A stretch of DNA of 64,000 nt from NCBI GenBank assembly GCA_917880885.1, contig OU862910.1, positions 11,110,710 to 11,174,709 of the forward strand, given 5' to 3'. Positions 11,360 through 23,104 of this stretch are shown piece after piece; the first letter of the stretch is position 1, and each line of letters starts with the position of its first letter. Source of the stretch: Limnephilus marmoratus. Its lineage: Eukaryota > Arthropoda > Insecta > Trichoptera > Limnephilidae. The notes beneath the pieces were generated by a model. The model had not been told where the DNA came from. It saw only the letters and a list, made by a program, of their open reading frames with translations, and ran no database searches. Position numbers and translations under genes: made by a program.

Positions 11360-12885
11360 GTAATTTGAAAGCATAATTTGTAAAAGTGATTTTTTCCTAA
11401 AATAATTAAGCTCGCGCCATCTATGAAACAGTATATTATGATTTTTTTAAGTATCACCTTAACTACATAATTTATTTATTTCTTTAAGACCCCTGAGAAT
11501 TTCTTTCTGGATCGGAAAATGACAATTTAAAAAAACAGAAATTGAAATGAATAAAATTATTAATTAAATTACTTAAATGAAAATAAATAACTTCGTATTC
11601 ACCACTATTATATCAAATATAGGAACGGACAAACAAATATAAATATTAAATATATTATTACAAAATATTATTTTTTTGTACCTATAATAATATTTTGTCT
11701 ATAGGTACTTACTCGTATATGTCTAAATGACGCCACAAAGTGTATTTGCGTTTATTGAAACAATGATTGTCTAAATTGAATAATTTACATAGGTAAGTAT
11801 ATATTAATTATACAAATTTACCATTTGGATTAGGCAAATACAAAAAAATGCAAAACCGTTATTTATTAAAAATTTTCGCTTTTTGTGTTATTCCTCAGAA
11901 AAAATATCATCAGGGATTAGTTTATTCACCTTCGAAAACAACTTGATAAAAAAAAATCAAGAGAATTGGAAAAAATAACAAACAAACAAACTAAGAAAAA
12001 TAGAAAAAAATCAGATTGTTAGGATTTCTGCCTGATGGCAACTTGACGAACGTATATGTATCTTAAACCGAGCTTAAAAAGCAACTGAAATACCGACCCT
12101 AAGATAGTCGAATATTTAAGAATGAAAAAAATCGACAACTTTACAACCGAAATCTCGATTATGCACATCACTAATAAATAATAGCGATTATTGTATCCTT
12201 GTTTACTAAGAGAGAACAGAGGGTTCACCTAGTGTGTTCTCCATCTCCGTCAGAGCCTCACAGAGGTACAATCCCTCACAGCGGCGAGGTAAAGTGATTA
12301 ATATCTGACGAAACAAAGCAAGCATGCTCGGGGGAGTTTTTTAAAAAGACCAACGGGACCGTAGGTAATTGAATTTATTTCACATTTGAAAAATTGGTTA
12401 CATCTGTAGGGCGCCCCGTGCAAACTATACCGACACTTTGATGGATCGATGGCATCTCCAACTCCCTCCTGCAGAATTTTACACCACGGACATTCAATTC
12501 AATAGATTAACTCTACATTTGAAGGCAATCTAGTATAAAATAACAGCAATAAAATTTTCTAAAATTATGTACGATATTTCTGTGGTAAACTATTCCCCCT
12601 ATTCCTTGAACTTGCTTTGGTGTCAGAGAGAAGAACCTGTCTCTATAATACTGCCATCGTAACTAAAACACAGTAATTAACAAAATTAGCAAAACTTAGT
12701 TTTTAAGAAGTCATTAATTTCGAATTTTACCTCTTCCAAAAAATATACATATAATTCTCGTTTTTTGGATCAATTTTTTGTTTGTTTTCGATGTTAAAAT
12801 TTAACCGCTCTTGGTAAGTAAGAATGTAGTTTTTCTGTAAGTAAATACACAATTCCTACGTTGAAATTGAATAGGCTAGATTGAA
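11360..12885. other. AT-rich stretch without recognised genes
   Basis: Short inverted A+T segments around 11655-11700 and a decayed CTGATGA-like sequence on minus near 11918. Nothing gene-like. Confidence 0.4.
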
Positions 12886-12886
12886 A

Positions 12887-13025
12887 CGACACACTACTCA
12901 CACTAGTCAGATACTTCCCTAATTTCTCTTCCTATCTCCCTCCCACACCTTTCGTCACAACATACACCAATCGGGTTTGCCATAATCTTACCGGCTTAAG
13001 AGAATTTGCGACTCTTGTGCCGTAT
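12887..13025 (+). repeat. Partial tRNA-derived SINE body (family S), copy 3
   Basis: Matches the 3' half of the SINEs at 46055 and 53950: CAGATACTTCCCTAATTTC, TCTCCCTCCC, CACAACATACACCAATCGGG and CGACTCTTG in the same order. The tRNA-like head is missing and the copy is strongly diverged. Confidence 0.55.
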
Positions 13026-13029
13026 TCAC

Positions 13030-14375
13030 ATTATACTTACAGGCATTTCAAAAATGTTCATAATTGTAAGTAAAAACGGAAAATCGCAAATAACGACAGA
13101 TATTCACTAGATTATTATACGTTTAAAGATAATATAGTGTTTACAAGTGTTTTCACAAAAATCAGAACATTAGGCCAATTATAAATATGCTGAAAGGTTT
13201 AACAAAACTGGAAAACTTTGACACGTTATTCTGGAGACTGACTCCGATGGGAAATGGTGTGTATTTACTTACCGTGGCAGAATAGTTCAAACGAGAGTAT
13301 AATTCGACAGAAAATAATTACCAAATGGAAATGCACTATGTGTGATACCACACAAGAATTCCAATTGCCCGGATCCAGAGGATAAATGCCATCTAAGGCA
13401 TCCTCATTTTATTTATAAAATTAAGCCCTTTCAAGCAACAATTCGATGCTGCATGGTCTTCTCACCAGATTTCCACTCCGCAGCGAGGACATTGCACTTA
13501 CAGTCGGTGTACGTAAATGTACCTTTAATTACCAAACCCCACTTGCATCCATCTAACAACAAATCCCTTATATTAGGTGCATACTAAACAACCATTGATA
13601 TCAGCAGTAAATTGATTTGCGAATGAGCATGCGGGAGCATGTGTCTCCACAGACAGCAGACCAGCAAAGGGATAATTCCTTTAGTCTTACCCACCAATCT
13701 TGCTTAGCATTTTGTATGGCCGTATTTTAAGCATACAGACATTCATTGGTAAATTGAATTATAAACTCAACAAAAAATGTTCAATGTTTAAAGCAGCAAC
13801 GTGTAAACATTAAAACAACTGTGATAGCATTTTAAAAGAAAACAAATAACAAAACATTCAATTTGTTTACAATGCTACAAACAAAATGCGGCGTAATTAT
13901 TTAGAAAAATAAAGATAATATTTAGATAAACTTTTGTACAGTTTATTTGGACAAAGTTTCAATAAATATTGTGGGAGCCGACATTTCAAATAGTGTGGTG
14001 AAAAAATACGCTTGCCGAATAATAATTAGACGACAGTTGCATACTTGAAAACTATGAATCGTAATTAATAAAAAGGTGTTTTCGATTAATTCAGCTCTTG
14101 ATGGCATCTGTCAGAGGTCTCAAGTAAAAACGACCACCGTTTAGTCTGCAAATTTGTACAGGGGCTTCAAAAGCAAAAAAAATAAATTATTATAATAAGA
14201 TATTTTGACAAAGAGGAATTCAAAGACAATAATTGCAGTAGCTGGGAAATAAATGCTCCTTCTCTCGAGATTTTTAAAATTATTCGCAAACATCTCCATG
14301 AGATGGCTTAAAAATAAAAAAAACAATACGTTATTATACGTTATTACTGTGCGTTTTATCACACATAAAAATTTG
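13030..14375. other. No recognised gene
   Basis: The open frame 13342-13587 (81 codons) shows no recognised domain. No element ends found. Confidence 0.35.
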
Positions 14376-14379
14376 ATGC

Positions 14380-14870
14380 ATATTTATTTATTTATTCTTA
14401 GTACATTTACGTTACAAAGGTATAATATATTGTCCTCCACACTAGGAGTTTACCTGTGTTGTGGAGGACATTTTTCAGATGTAAATTATAAATTGTGAAT
14501 AGTAAAACAAAAGAGTGTTAATAGCTAATATAAAAAAGAGAAACAATAAAAATCAAAATATAAAATCGACTTCAATTCGACAAAAATTATAAATTAAAAG
14601 TTAGAAAGATTGTAGCCAGTTTCTTATGTTTTTTTGTATTCAATAATATTAGTTGTTTTATATTGTGTAGGAAGAGAATTGTATAGTTTTATAGCCTGGT
14701 ATCTGTAGTTTTTTTGTCCAAAGGATGTGTTTGTTTTCGGTATTTGTAGTTGGAGAGCATGTCTTGTTCTAGTATTGCGAGAGTTTTGTGAAATGTTAAA
14801 TGTGGATAAGTTCTTGTAAAGGAAAGTTAGTATTTGTTTTGAATGTAATTTTTTAATTTTCAGCACTGGG
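14380..14870 (-). mobile_element. LINE C-terminal fragment with 3' stem-loop and (AAAT)n tail
   Basis: The minus frame 14624-14866 reads MLKIKKLHSKQILTFLYKNL, then RHALQLQIPKTNT and YQAIKLYNSLPTQYK. This is the typical end of CR1/Jockey-like LINE ORF2, with a Leu-rich start, an xxPKTxT strand and AIKLYNSLP. It is followed by a 3' UTR, a stem-loop TGTCCTCCAC/GTGGAGGACA (14431-14470) and (AAAT)n at 14384-14398. No RT palm remains. Confidence 0.7.
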
Positions 14871-15181
14871 AATTTTTCGAATACGATTGATGTGGGTGTT
14901 AGTATTGGTAACTTAAGTATTACTTTTATTAGGGTTTTCTGATATTAAATTTAGAATAAGGTCACAGCACAATGACAATTAAACAAGAATAAGGCGAACT
15001 GGTGTGATAACGTAAATGAATGATAACTTAATAGCAAAAATAAAACGCAATAGGTAGGTATTATTTTGTCTTATAATTACGATAAACAATATAATACAGC
15101 GTATTTTCACTATTCAAAATTACAACCGATTACAATCTACTAGTTTTACCACCAAGCTCGGGATCTCAACACTATTTTTTT

Positions 15182-15890
15182 TCTCCTTGAAACTAACTAA
15201 CTAACCATCAAGCCATTTCCCGTAGGGGTAGGCAGAGAGGACGGACCGCCAAACAACTCGGTCTTGGCCACTCTTGGCAACACTCTTTGCCTCACTCACA
15301 TTCATACATCGTCTAATACATACTCTTCTATTATTCTGACTTTTGACATGGCCCGACTCAAGTATCTGATTCACTTGATCGTGCCATGTCTCCCTCGGGC
15401 GCCCCCGACTTCTTCCATTCACACTGGCGTCATATATTCTTCTTACACTATTTTCTTCTTTCATTCGCTCTACATGCCCAAACCATCTGAGGGTCTCTTT
15501 CTTAATCTTACTCATTATACTTACATCAGCCTTACGTTCTTTGCGGATATCCACATTTTTCACACGATTATACATGGTTTTACCACACATCCGCCTCAGG
15601 GATCTCATTTCAACAGCAATTTGTTTACTTTCATTCTTCCTCTGCCAGTTCCATGCCTCACTGCCATACATCAGGGTAGGTACCAGGACTCCATTGTGGA
15701 CTGCTAGCTTCGCTTCTTTTGACAGTTTTTTTATTAGCGCCAACGGCATTCAGTCCTCCATTAATGGAGTTACCTGCATTTACACAACTTTCAATATCTC
15801 TAGCAGCCTTCCCATCTCTCGTAAACACACTACCCAGATACACAAACTCATCCACCTGCTCCTGAACAAATGCAAAATACGCAAAAAGGA
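15182..15890 (-). mobile_element. RTE-like LINE, C-terminal region, copy 1
   Basis: On the minus strand, DEFVYLGSVFTRDGKAARDI starts a frame that breaks after NAVGANKK. It resumes as LSKEAKLAVHNGVLVPTLMY, GSEAWNWQRKNESK, MRSLRRMCGKTMYNRVKN, LRWFGHVERM and RSRGRPRETW, and ends near AYPYGKWLDG (stop at 15201). The tail is GGTTAGTTAGTTAG. These blocks follow the RT domain in RTE-type LINEs. One frameshift separates the two halves, and no catalytic domain is kept. Three shorter copies of the same 3' end lie at 22855, 46696 and 60632. Confidence 0.75.
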
Positions 15891-15894
15891 CGAA

Positions 15895-18225
15895 TTCCTT
15901 AAATCTCCGTGGCTCATGGTGGAAATTACCTTAAAGCTAAGTGAAAATAATGACACCAAAGTTTTTGCGGTATCTGATTTTCCGCTTTATACACGAAACT
16001 ATCACGGAATCTCCGGAAACTCGTATTCCCGGAGAATCTGTACCACATTTAGTATTCGATTTTATTTTGATTTGAGCTTCCACTTCCGAGTAAATCGAGC
16101 CCGAAGTTGAATTTTAAGTCAAACTTGAAAAAAAAGTTCGCTAGGGGGTTAATATCAGCTGTTCAATGTCTTTCAAAGCATCGAAGTGTAGACCCGGTTC
16201 CAAAAGTTTTTTTAACCCCCAAGTTGCCGATAAAAAACATAAAAAAACGTAATGTCCCGATAGAACAACACGGCTTTTGGTTCTTCTACGTGATATAGAC
16301 ACCGGAGTTTCCGGACAAATAACCGTGTAAAATATTGACTTTTTTTGCTATTTCGTGCATAGCAGAATACAAGTTTTTTTTTTCACAACAATCCTTTATC
16401 GAAAAACAAACGAATCTAATGGAAAAATTCATCACTTTAGAAAATATCTGACGCCGCAGCAAGTTAGTGTTGTAACTGTTCCTGTACTCGACACAGCCAT
16501 TAAAAGCGTCGAGTATGATCGATGGACGAGATGATGAATGCCAATAATTAGATTTCCATTCGATGCAATTTTTCATCCGGCAGCCAGTGCAGTGCAGGGA
16601 GCAGTTTGCAGTGCCGCGCACGTGACGTGTTTATTTTCCAATACAACCAGGAACGATCGATCAACGTGTTTTAACAATCATTCAATGCAATGATGGCCAG
16701 CTGTGAACATGTGGAGGATAAAAATATTGAATAATTTACTTTTTTATAATTGAATACAGTAGAACTTGGTTACAGCGAGCACGTTTAGGACGAAAACACG
16801 GATGTGAAGAGCAAAAAGGCTTTAGTTTTTAATTTCAGTTATTACGTTAATTTATCAAATTTATATACTCAGTGATGACGAGTGTGCTTTGCGGCTATAT
16901 CAAAACAGACCACCACTAACTAACAATATATCGCGGATGTTTTATGTAGGTACCGTGTAAATAAGAGCGCGAAGAAAATAGAATACCGCATTGAATATTG
17001 AAAGAGTTCTTAAGAAATTTAAAAAAAAATTGTTGGTTGAAAAATTGGTTTCTTTGTGTTGAAGTATGTTTGTGAAATTCAATTTACTATTTATATTGAG
17101 GTTTGGATTGTTATTATTCGATCAATAATGTTATGTATAAGTTGTAATTTCAAATGCGTCAGAACCATCGACTTAGTGTAAACAGGGCGTATGGTTGTTA
17201 AAAATGACATCGAAACAAAAATTATTGGTTCCAAATATTGGGCCACGAAAACATTATACTATATCGAAAAGAAAGTTCATTAATATATCGATGGTCATGT
17301 CGTACATAGGTATTCGCTTTGTGAAGTAAACAAAAAATAAACATGACCTCTTATTTACAATACGATTATACCACCCCAGTCAGGAGCACTTTTGTACCGG
17401 AGAGACCGGTACACCAGGGGGACTGATTTGTTACGTCTTGGAACACGTGCTCCGAGGATGGCAAGGAGTTTGGAGTTTAATCGACATGTTATATCTATTA
17501 TGGAGTTTAGTCGACCATTTATACATGGCAACCTAATAAGTCAATATTGGAAGCAGGAATAAAGGATTTGCCAGAGCTTTGGTTTTTATTTCTCGCTATC
17601 ATTTCCGAGCTCTTAAAGACAACAAACCAACATTCACAGAATATATCCTTATCATGTATAGTTAGGAAAAAATAGTTGAAAATTAATCATTACAATAATA
17701 AAACAGAAAAGATCTTTGAAAACGTAAGCTTATTAATAACCTCTTAAATTGCTAAGATGAGGCTTCTATCGGGTGAAAAATATTATCTAAATTGAAAGAA
17801 AATATTAATAATGGTCGCTAAATCTCAGTTTCTTATCTGCTTCATCTTGATTCCGATAATCGATATTAACGGGCCGGTTTAAAAAACGATTCAATACCAA
17901 AATTCATGAAGAATTAAGACGCAGGCGGTCCAGCGAATAAAGAACATCAAAGAAATAAAGAACGGAGCGTGACAATATCTGAAATAATATTATGATAATA
18001 TACACTGAATTATGCAAACACATTAAATAAATTCTGTAGCATAACACCACATTTCTATTCACGCTTGGATCCGTCCATATCTGTTCATCCATACGTCGGT
18101 CGCTTTACAACTTTAGAATATTTTCAATGGATCCCAGCATCATAATCACCACATCTCCGTGTTGAACGTCATGTAGACTCGTTCCGCTAGATCTCTCGTC
18201 AAAGCTCAACCTTCCAGTGGGTTCT
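15895..18225. other. Long stretch without recognised genes
   Basis: A GC-richer patch at 16560-16640 contains CACGTGACGTG and could be regulatory, but no downstream coding start of useful length follows. The minus frame 16286-16621 (111 codons) is unrecognised. The rest is AT-rich. Confidence 0.4.
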
Positions 18226-18518
18226 ATCGTTTAATCCCTCGACGATGTTTTGTCAGAGGGTCAAAATATTTCCGTTTTACAATAGAATCCATATTATAAA
18301 TGGAATATTTCTGAACGTATCTACTCGAAAAATACAAACTGTTTTTGACAGGTGATAAAGCATACTTTCAAATTTTATAAATCGAAATAAACATACTATT
18401 TTGGAAATATAAAAATTTTGCGTGCAAACTTTAAAAATGGCTCACCTTACGTTTTTTATAACTTTTTTATACTAATAACGAAAAAAAATAAAAACACATA
18501 CACATTTTATTAGATAAA

Positions 18519-19025
18519 TCTATCTATCTATCTATCTATATAAATAAAAATGAATCGTCGAAATGTATGTACGCGCATAACTTTCGAACGACCGCACCAA
18601 ATTGGATAATTCTTTTTTTTGTGTGTTTGTTATTGTCAGTACAAGGTTTGTATAAGACTTCTGGTGAGCTCTGGCATTATGAAATTTGTATAAAAAATTG
18701 CTATTGGTGGCACGCGAGCTGTTTGAAAACTGAATGTATGGAAAGCGGGAGGGAGGGAGGGAGGGGGGAGGGAGGGGGGAGGGAACCAGGAAGGGGGTGG
18801 GGAACCTGGGAGGGGGGAGGGGAACTCGGGAGGGGCGTTCGCGGGATGGGGGACGAGGGTAGTGGAGTGGCGAGAGGGAAGGTGGAGGTGACGGAATGGG
18901 AACGCGAGAGGGGAAGGGGAGAAGAAGGGGAGGCGGAAGGGGAACGGGACGAATGGGAAAGGACACGCAGGGAAAAACAATTTCTTTATTAAATGGGATA
19001 GCAACGCATGCCGGGTGCCAGCTAG
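18519..19025 (+). mobile_element. Non-autonomous Helitron (507 bp)
   Basis: Begins TCTATCTATC and ends GGGTGCCAGCTAG, with a short GC-rich palindromic stretch just before CTAG, and sits between host A and T. These are Helitron rules: 5' TC, 3' CTRR, insertion between A and T, no target duplication. Its head (AATGAATCGTCGAAATGTAT, then ACTTTCGAACG) resembles insect Helitrons. No Rep/helicase ORF is present. Open frames on both strands across 18530-19000 are artefacts of a purine-rich tract. Confidence 0.75.
18739..18962. repeat. Purine-only GGGA-rich tract
   Basis: About 220 bp of almost pure G and A (GGGAGGGAGGGAGGGAGGGG and variants) on the plus strand inside the Helitron. Several runs of at least three G within short spacing make G-quadruplex formation possible. 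Confidence 0.8.
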
Positions 19026-19309
19026 TTTATTATAAATGTTATTACCATCTTACTTTTTTGCCGTTCCATGTAAAAATAATTAATAGAAAATTCCCAAAAT
19101 CTCATAAATTTCTTTAAAATTGCAATTCATAACTTTGGTTTCAAAAAGGTCTACATTTTACTTGTTTTGTTATGATTTTTTTAAATATTTGAATACAAAG
19201 CGTGGTGTTGTCTATTTTTAATACCGTTTAATTCACATTTCTTACTATGATAGTAAGAGAGGTACAACTATACCTATGAGACATTTTGAAACAATTATTT
19301 TTATTTTTG

Positions 19310-20555
19310 AAACATTTTTAGAGTTACAATTTTACAACACAATATATAATATAATATTTCAATCATTCTCCTAATAAATCAGATGCTTGTTTTTAGGAGA
19401 GGACAACTGTGTATTTTTACATCTATTTAAATTTAAAATATTATTACAAAAACTATATATTATGTGTATGAGTTGTTCCAAAAATCGAACAAATAGACTT
19501 GAAGGGTTCGCGCGTCCCGTGACTATCAACGGCATAGTTTGACTATCTTCACGTATAACGCGCATATAGGCCGCTCGAAGAGAGTTGAGGTGACCGACAC
19601 TAACTTAGGATTGTGTGATTGGTGCATACACTGCATATGTAACGATTCCATGACAGTTGAGTCCCCAACAAATGCAGTGGGTTTAGAGAAAATACGGTAT
19701 TCCTACTTTCACAAAATATAACTAAGTGACCCCGAAGGCGAGAGGATCGCCGAATAACAAAAGTATAAAATATATTTTCGTTCAAATGCACCAAGGATAA
19801 AACTACTTGTCTGTTATATTTTATTTATTTTTTTATATATTTTTTTTAAATACATAAACGGCTATACTGCCTTTTATAAATAAACATATAATAGAGTACA
19901 AAAGTAAGAAAAATAATATCATTATATAATAGTAGTTTTAAACTTAAAAATAACATGCAATTATTTTGTGTATCACAACAAAAAATAACAAAAAAGAACA
20001 ATGAGAAATATCATCATTTCATTTCAACATGTCCATATTGCGTATACATATAAAGTTACATTATGGAAAAATAATTTTTGGGTGCATGTTTATATTGCGC
20101 TAATTTTAAGAAATAAATGTCGCCGATGTTATATATATACCGATGTTATATATATACCAGCATATAAATACAAACAAAATCACGCTATAAATAAATTCGT
20201 TTGGTATCCAAAAACACTTATTATTAATTCAATTTTTAGTTTGAAATTGTCAAATAATACACAAAATTTTTTAATTTTATTATAATTTTGGAGGCCAACT
20301 TTCGGTCACTTCAAACTCCCTTACGTCTTTTGTACGCCTACTTTTTAACGAGAACAACAAGTGTATACTTTAATAAAATTTGAACAATTGCAATGTTGTT
20401 TTACAGTGTAGGTATTATTTTTATTTTATTAAAAACTAACGCTGACCCGTGAAAATCACCGGATGGTATAAATTCTGGAAAAATCATTTCCAATGTTAAA
20501 AATACAATTAAAATACTTTTAAATGTAGCTATAATTTTGTAGTTATCCATTATAT
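19310..20555. other. AT-rich stretch, no recognised genes
   Basis: Contains an exact 17-bp tandem duplication (CGATGTTATATATATAC) at 20126-20159. No domain-bearing frame. Confidence 0.4.
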
Positions 20556-20557
20556 AT

Positions 20558-20710
20558 AAATGAAACAATTTAACTTTGTTTGAACCACTTTTATATTTGA
20601 GTAAATCATACATACATACATTTGCCCTGAAGAAGGAACGGTCGTTCTGAAACCGGTCGGATTTACTCAAATATAAAAGTAGTTCAAACAAAGTTAAATT
20701 GTTTCATACA
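20558..20710. mobile_element. Short palindromic element with hammerhead-like core, copy C
   Basis: About 47-bp inverted arms (AAACAATTTAACTTTGTTTG and complement at 20562-20608 and 20659-20706) flank one core. The whole unit is about 150 bp, the smallest and cleanest of this group. There is no coding capacity. Confidence 0.65.
20624..20665 (+). ncRNA. Hammerhead-like ribozyme motif in element C
   Basis: CTGAAGA (20627-20633), an imperfect GGAAC/GTTCT hairpin, GAAA, ACCGGT, then C before GGATT. Stem I is weak (two pairs). One extra A lies between CTGAAGA and stem II, as in most related copies, so it departs from the canonical hammerhead. Confidence 0.4.
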
Positions 20711-20901
20711 ATTAAAACATTATATTGCAGGTAGACACTTTATCACTTGTCTGAATGCTTCACACAATCATTTCCAATTTTGAAAATATCATTTAAATTC
20801 AAAGCAAATCCAAGTTCCACAGTTCATTGAACTAGAGTTACGCATGACGAACGCACAAAAGAAATTTGTATTTTTAGAACGTTCTTCTCAGAACAAATAA
20901 T

Positions 20902-21262
20902 AAAATAAACAAAAATTTTAACAAAACCAAAAAACGACTTCAAAAAATGCACTAAAAAGTAAAAAAATAATTTCGTATTCTTCTACAACTTTATAATCAA
21001 CTTACCTTTACTACTCATCAATATGTACGTACGATTGTTATTTTTGGAGTCGGTGTCGGCGGGAGAGGAGCGTCAAGTGAACACGCCGGGCCGCGGGTAC
21101 CTTGGTTGACACCGACTCCAAAAATAACAATCGTACCTACATATTCATGAGTAGAAAGGTAAGTTGATTATAAAGTTGTAGAAGAATACGAAATTATTTT
21201 TTTACTTTTTAGTGCATTTTTTGAAGTCGTTTTTTGGTTTTGTTAAAATTTTTGTTTATTTT
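20902..21262. repeat. Long near-perfect palindrome
   Basis: Arms 20902-21057 and 21108-21262 are inverted copies of about 155 bp, with only a few differences, around a 50-bp GC-rich spacer. Both contain ATAATTTCGTATTCTTCTAC and GTTATTTTTGGAGTCGGTGT. The right arm runs into the repeat at 21263-21715. Confidence 0.8.
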
Positions 21263-21715
21263 TTGATTTTTAGTGAATCTGAAGTACACTAACTAATTCG
21301 ATTAAGATTCGGCCGAGTATCGTAAATTTGTTCTTCAGAATTGGAGAGTTCCGTTACTTTGTCATGGATCCCATAATCAGAACCTAACCAAACTCTCATG
21401 AAACTACCCTTGAAGTACATCCTTTCCAATAAAAAAAGTTCGCGTGATATTGAGTTATTCGTCCATTTGTCGCGCACATACTTGATGCAAATTTAAGACT
21501 TATATGATTTTCTCATGGATGCCATTGTCAGAACTGGACCAAATTAAAATGGGACCACACGGGAAGCACCAGCTTTCAAATAAAAAAAGAATCATCAATA
21601 TCGGTTCACCCAGTCGAAAGTTTTGAGGTAACAAACATAACAAAAAAAAAAAAAATACAGTCGAATTGAGAACCTCCTCCTTTTCGAAGTCGTTTAAAAA
21701 ATTGAAATTACCTAC
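21263..21715 (+). repeat. Dispersed insect repeat
   Basis: Contains GAATCTGAAGTACACTAAC, TCGGTTCACCCAGTCGAAAG and GAGAACCTCCTCCTTTT followed by GAAGTCGTTTAAAA. I recall this string of motifs from lepidopteran genomes as a high-copy repeat. No ORF of note; the minus frame 21289-21477 is not a known protein. Confidence 0.5.
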
Positions 21716-21719
21716 AGAC

Positions 21720-22585
21720 TATGAAAAAAATACATGTAGAAAACACTGGGTATACTTACAACCATTACAATTAACTGCAAATTTGACAGTTTTAAAAGCG
21801 CGTTAAAATATGGAGATTTAGACCCCAATTCGGACAACTTAGTACAGCTTATCAAGGTTACGAGGCCTGGGAATTAAACTCACCCCGTAAAACGTGACCC
21901 CAAGAATCATAAAATGGCAGTTTCCACTTTAAATTTGAATGTAGGTTGCCTCTCAACTTAATTGTCCTCTTTCCGATTTATTCGTCGAAGGATAAGACTT
22001 CCGAATGTCGTTGAAAGGAAAATATTTGATGATGGCAACCGAGGGTGCCTGTTATCGTGATCAAAAGTACTTACTTTAGCAATAAAAAAATTATGGACAA
22101 TTTGCTCTTGGCGCCATTTGAATGCTTTAAAAAAAATAGACGATCTAAATCCAATTATCTTATTTAGTTACGTTACATGAATGTTTTAGTTTTATCGTTT
22201 TATGTGAAATATTAATAAAGTCTTGTGTTATTATACTGACATCAAAGAACGCGCGTGCTTGGTAACATAAATTATGGAATGCTAGAAATTTCTTACAAAT
22301 TCTCTACAGAGTGACCAAAAAGTATTTTGAGGAAAAAATTGTTTTTGATTCAACGCTTTACACTCTACACTGGCCACCAGATAATCATAGTTCAGATAGT
22401 TAAAAATTAACTTTTATTAAAAAGTTTTGCAAGGCTTAATACAACTGATTTTTACACCCAAGCGTACGTGAAATTAACATAAAACAATTCTGGTAAGTAT
22501 TTATTTTAATAACAATTGTACAGCAGGAACATTGTTTTGATTTATAAAATAAGTTACAAAGTTAAATTATTGAAGTGAAAACTTC
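21720..22585. other. No recognised gene
   Basis: AT-rich with only short open frames. No element termini seen. Confidence 0.35.
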
Positions 22586-22589
22586 TTTT

Positions 22590-22795
22590 GCACCGTTGTG
22601 ATTTGAAACTCAATGAAACGAAAAGCGACACTAAAAAGAGACAAACACATACATCTGAAGGATTTAGCCTGTGAGAGAATGAGATGTAATGATCGGTCTC
22701 CTCTTCGTGCGTTGCTTCGTAGCCTCCCTACTCTTTTTATAGTTTTCTGAAGGTTTCACTTCTACCGCGTGTGCACTGCACACTTGTATTTTTTT
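22590..22795 (-). repeat. Dispersed repeat family Q, copy 2
   Basis: Reverse complement of the 7815-8010 repeat, with CACACGCGGTAGAAGTGAAA at the start (minus) and GTTTTCACTTCAATAA at the end. The middle block GAGGAGACCGAT is shared. Confidence 0.6.
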
Positions 22796-22854
22796 GTAAC
22801 CTCTATTTGCTGTGTTAATTCTGGATTCAGTGCTTAGGTTTTTAGTGGTTTGTG

Positions 22855-23100
22855 CGTGTAGAGCGAATGAACAAGGAAAGGAGTGTAAGGAGAATATATT
22901 ACGCAAATGTGACAGGTAAAAGAAGTCGGGGATGCCTGAGGAAGACATGGCACGACCAAGTGAATCAGATTCTTGAGTCGGGCTATGTCAAGAGTCAGAA
23001 TAATAGAAGAGCATGAATGAGACAATGTATGAATATGAATGAGGCAAGGAGTGTGCTCTGCCTACCCCTGCGGGGAAACGGCGTGATGGTTAGTTAGTTA
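22855..23100 (+). mobile_element. RTE-like LINE 3' end, copy 2
   Basis: Encodes RMNKERSVRRIY, a degraded GRPRKTW-type segment, HDQVNQILESGYVKSQNNRR and CLPLRGNG, then GATGGTTAGTTAGTTA. In-frame stops and substitutions are present. Same 3' end as 15182-15890, opposite strand. Confidence 0.65.
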
Positions 23101-23104
23101 AAGT

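Larger units (their letters stand above)
18235..19310 (+). mobile_element. piggyBac-like MITE, copy 2, split by a Helitron
   Basis: TTAA at 18231-18234 is followed by TCCCTCGACGATGTTTTGTC, matching the left end of the 6157-6748 element. Similarity runs to 18518 and resumes at 19026 (CATCTTACTTTTTTG, CTATGATAGTAAGAG). The right terminus is no longer recognisable past about 19310. The interruption is exactly the Helitron at 18519-19025. Confidence 0.6.

Noticed and set aside
11889..11930. Another hammerhead-like core on minus (CTGATGA near 11918)
   Set aside because: No GAAAC box or closing stem follows, and no inverted arms with the family's ends.
18532..19004. Long Pro/Arg-rich and Gly/Glu-rich frames on both strands
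   Set aside because: They are produced by the purine-only tract of the Helitron, open on both strands, with no domain or start context.
22834..23025. Minus-strand frame resembling a small protein
   Set aside because: Antisense of the RTE 3' end; the same peptide style appears antisense to the other RTE copies.
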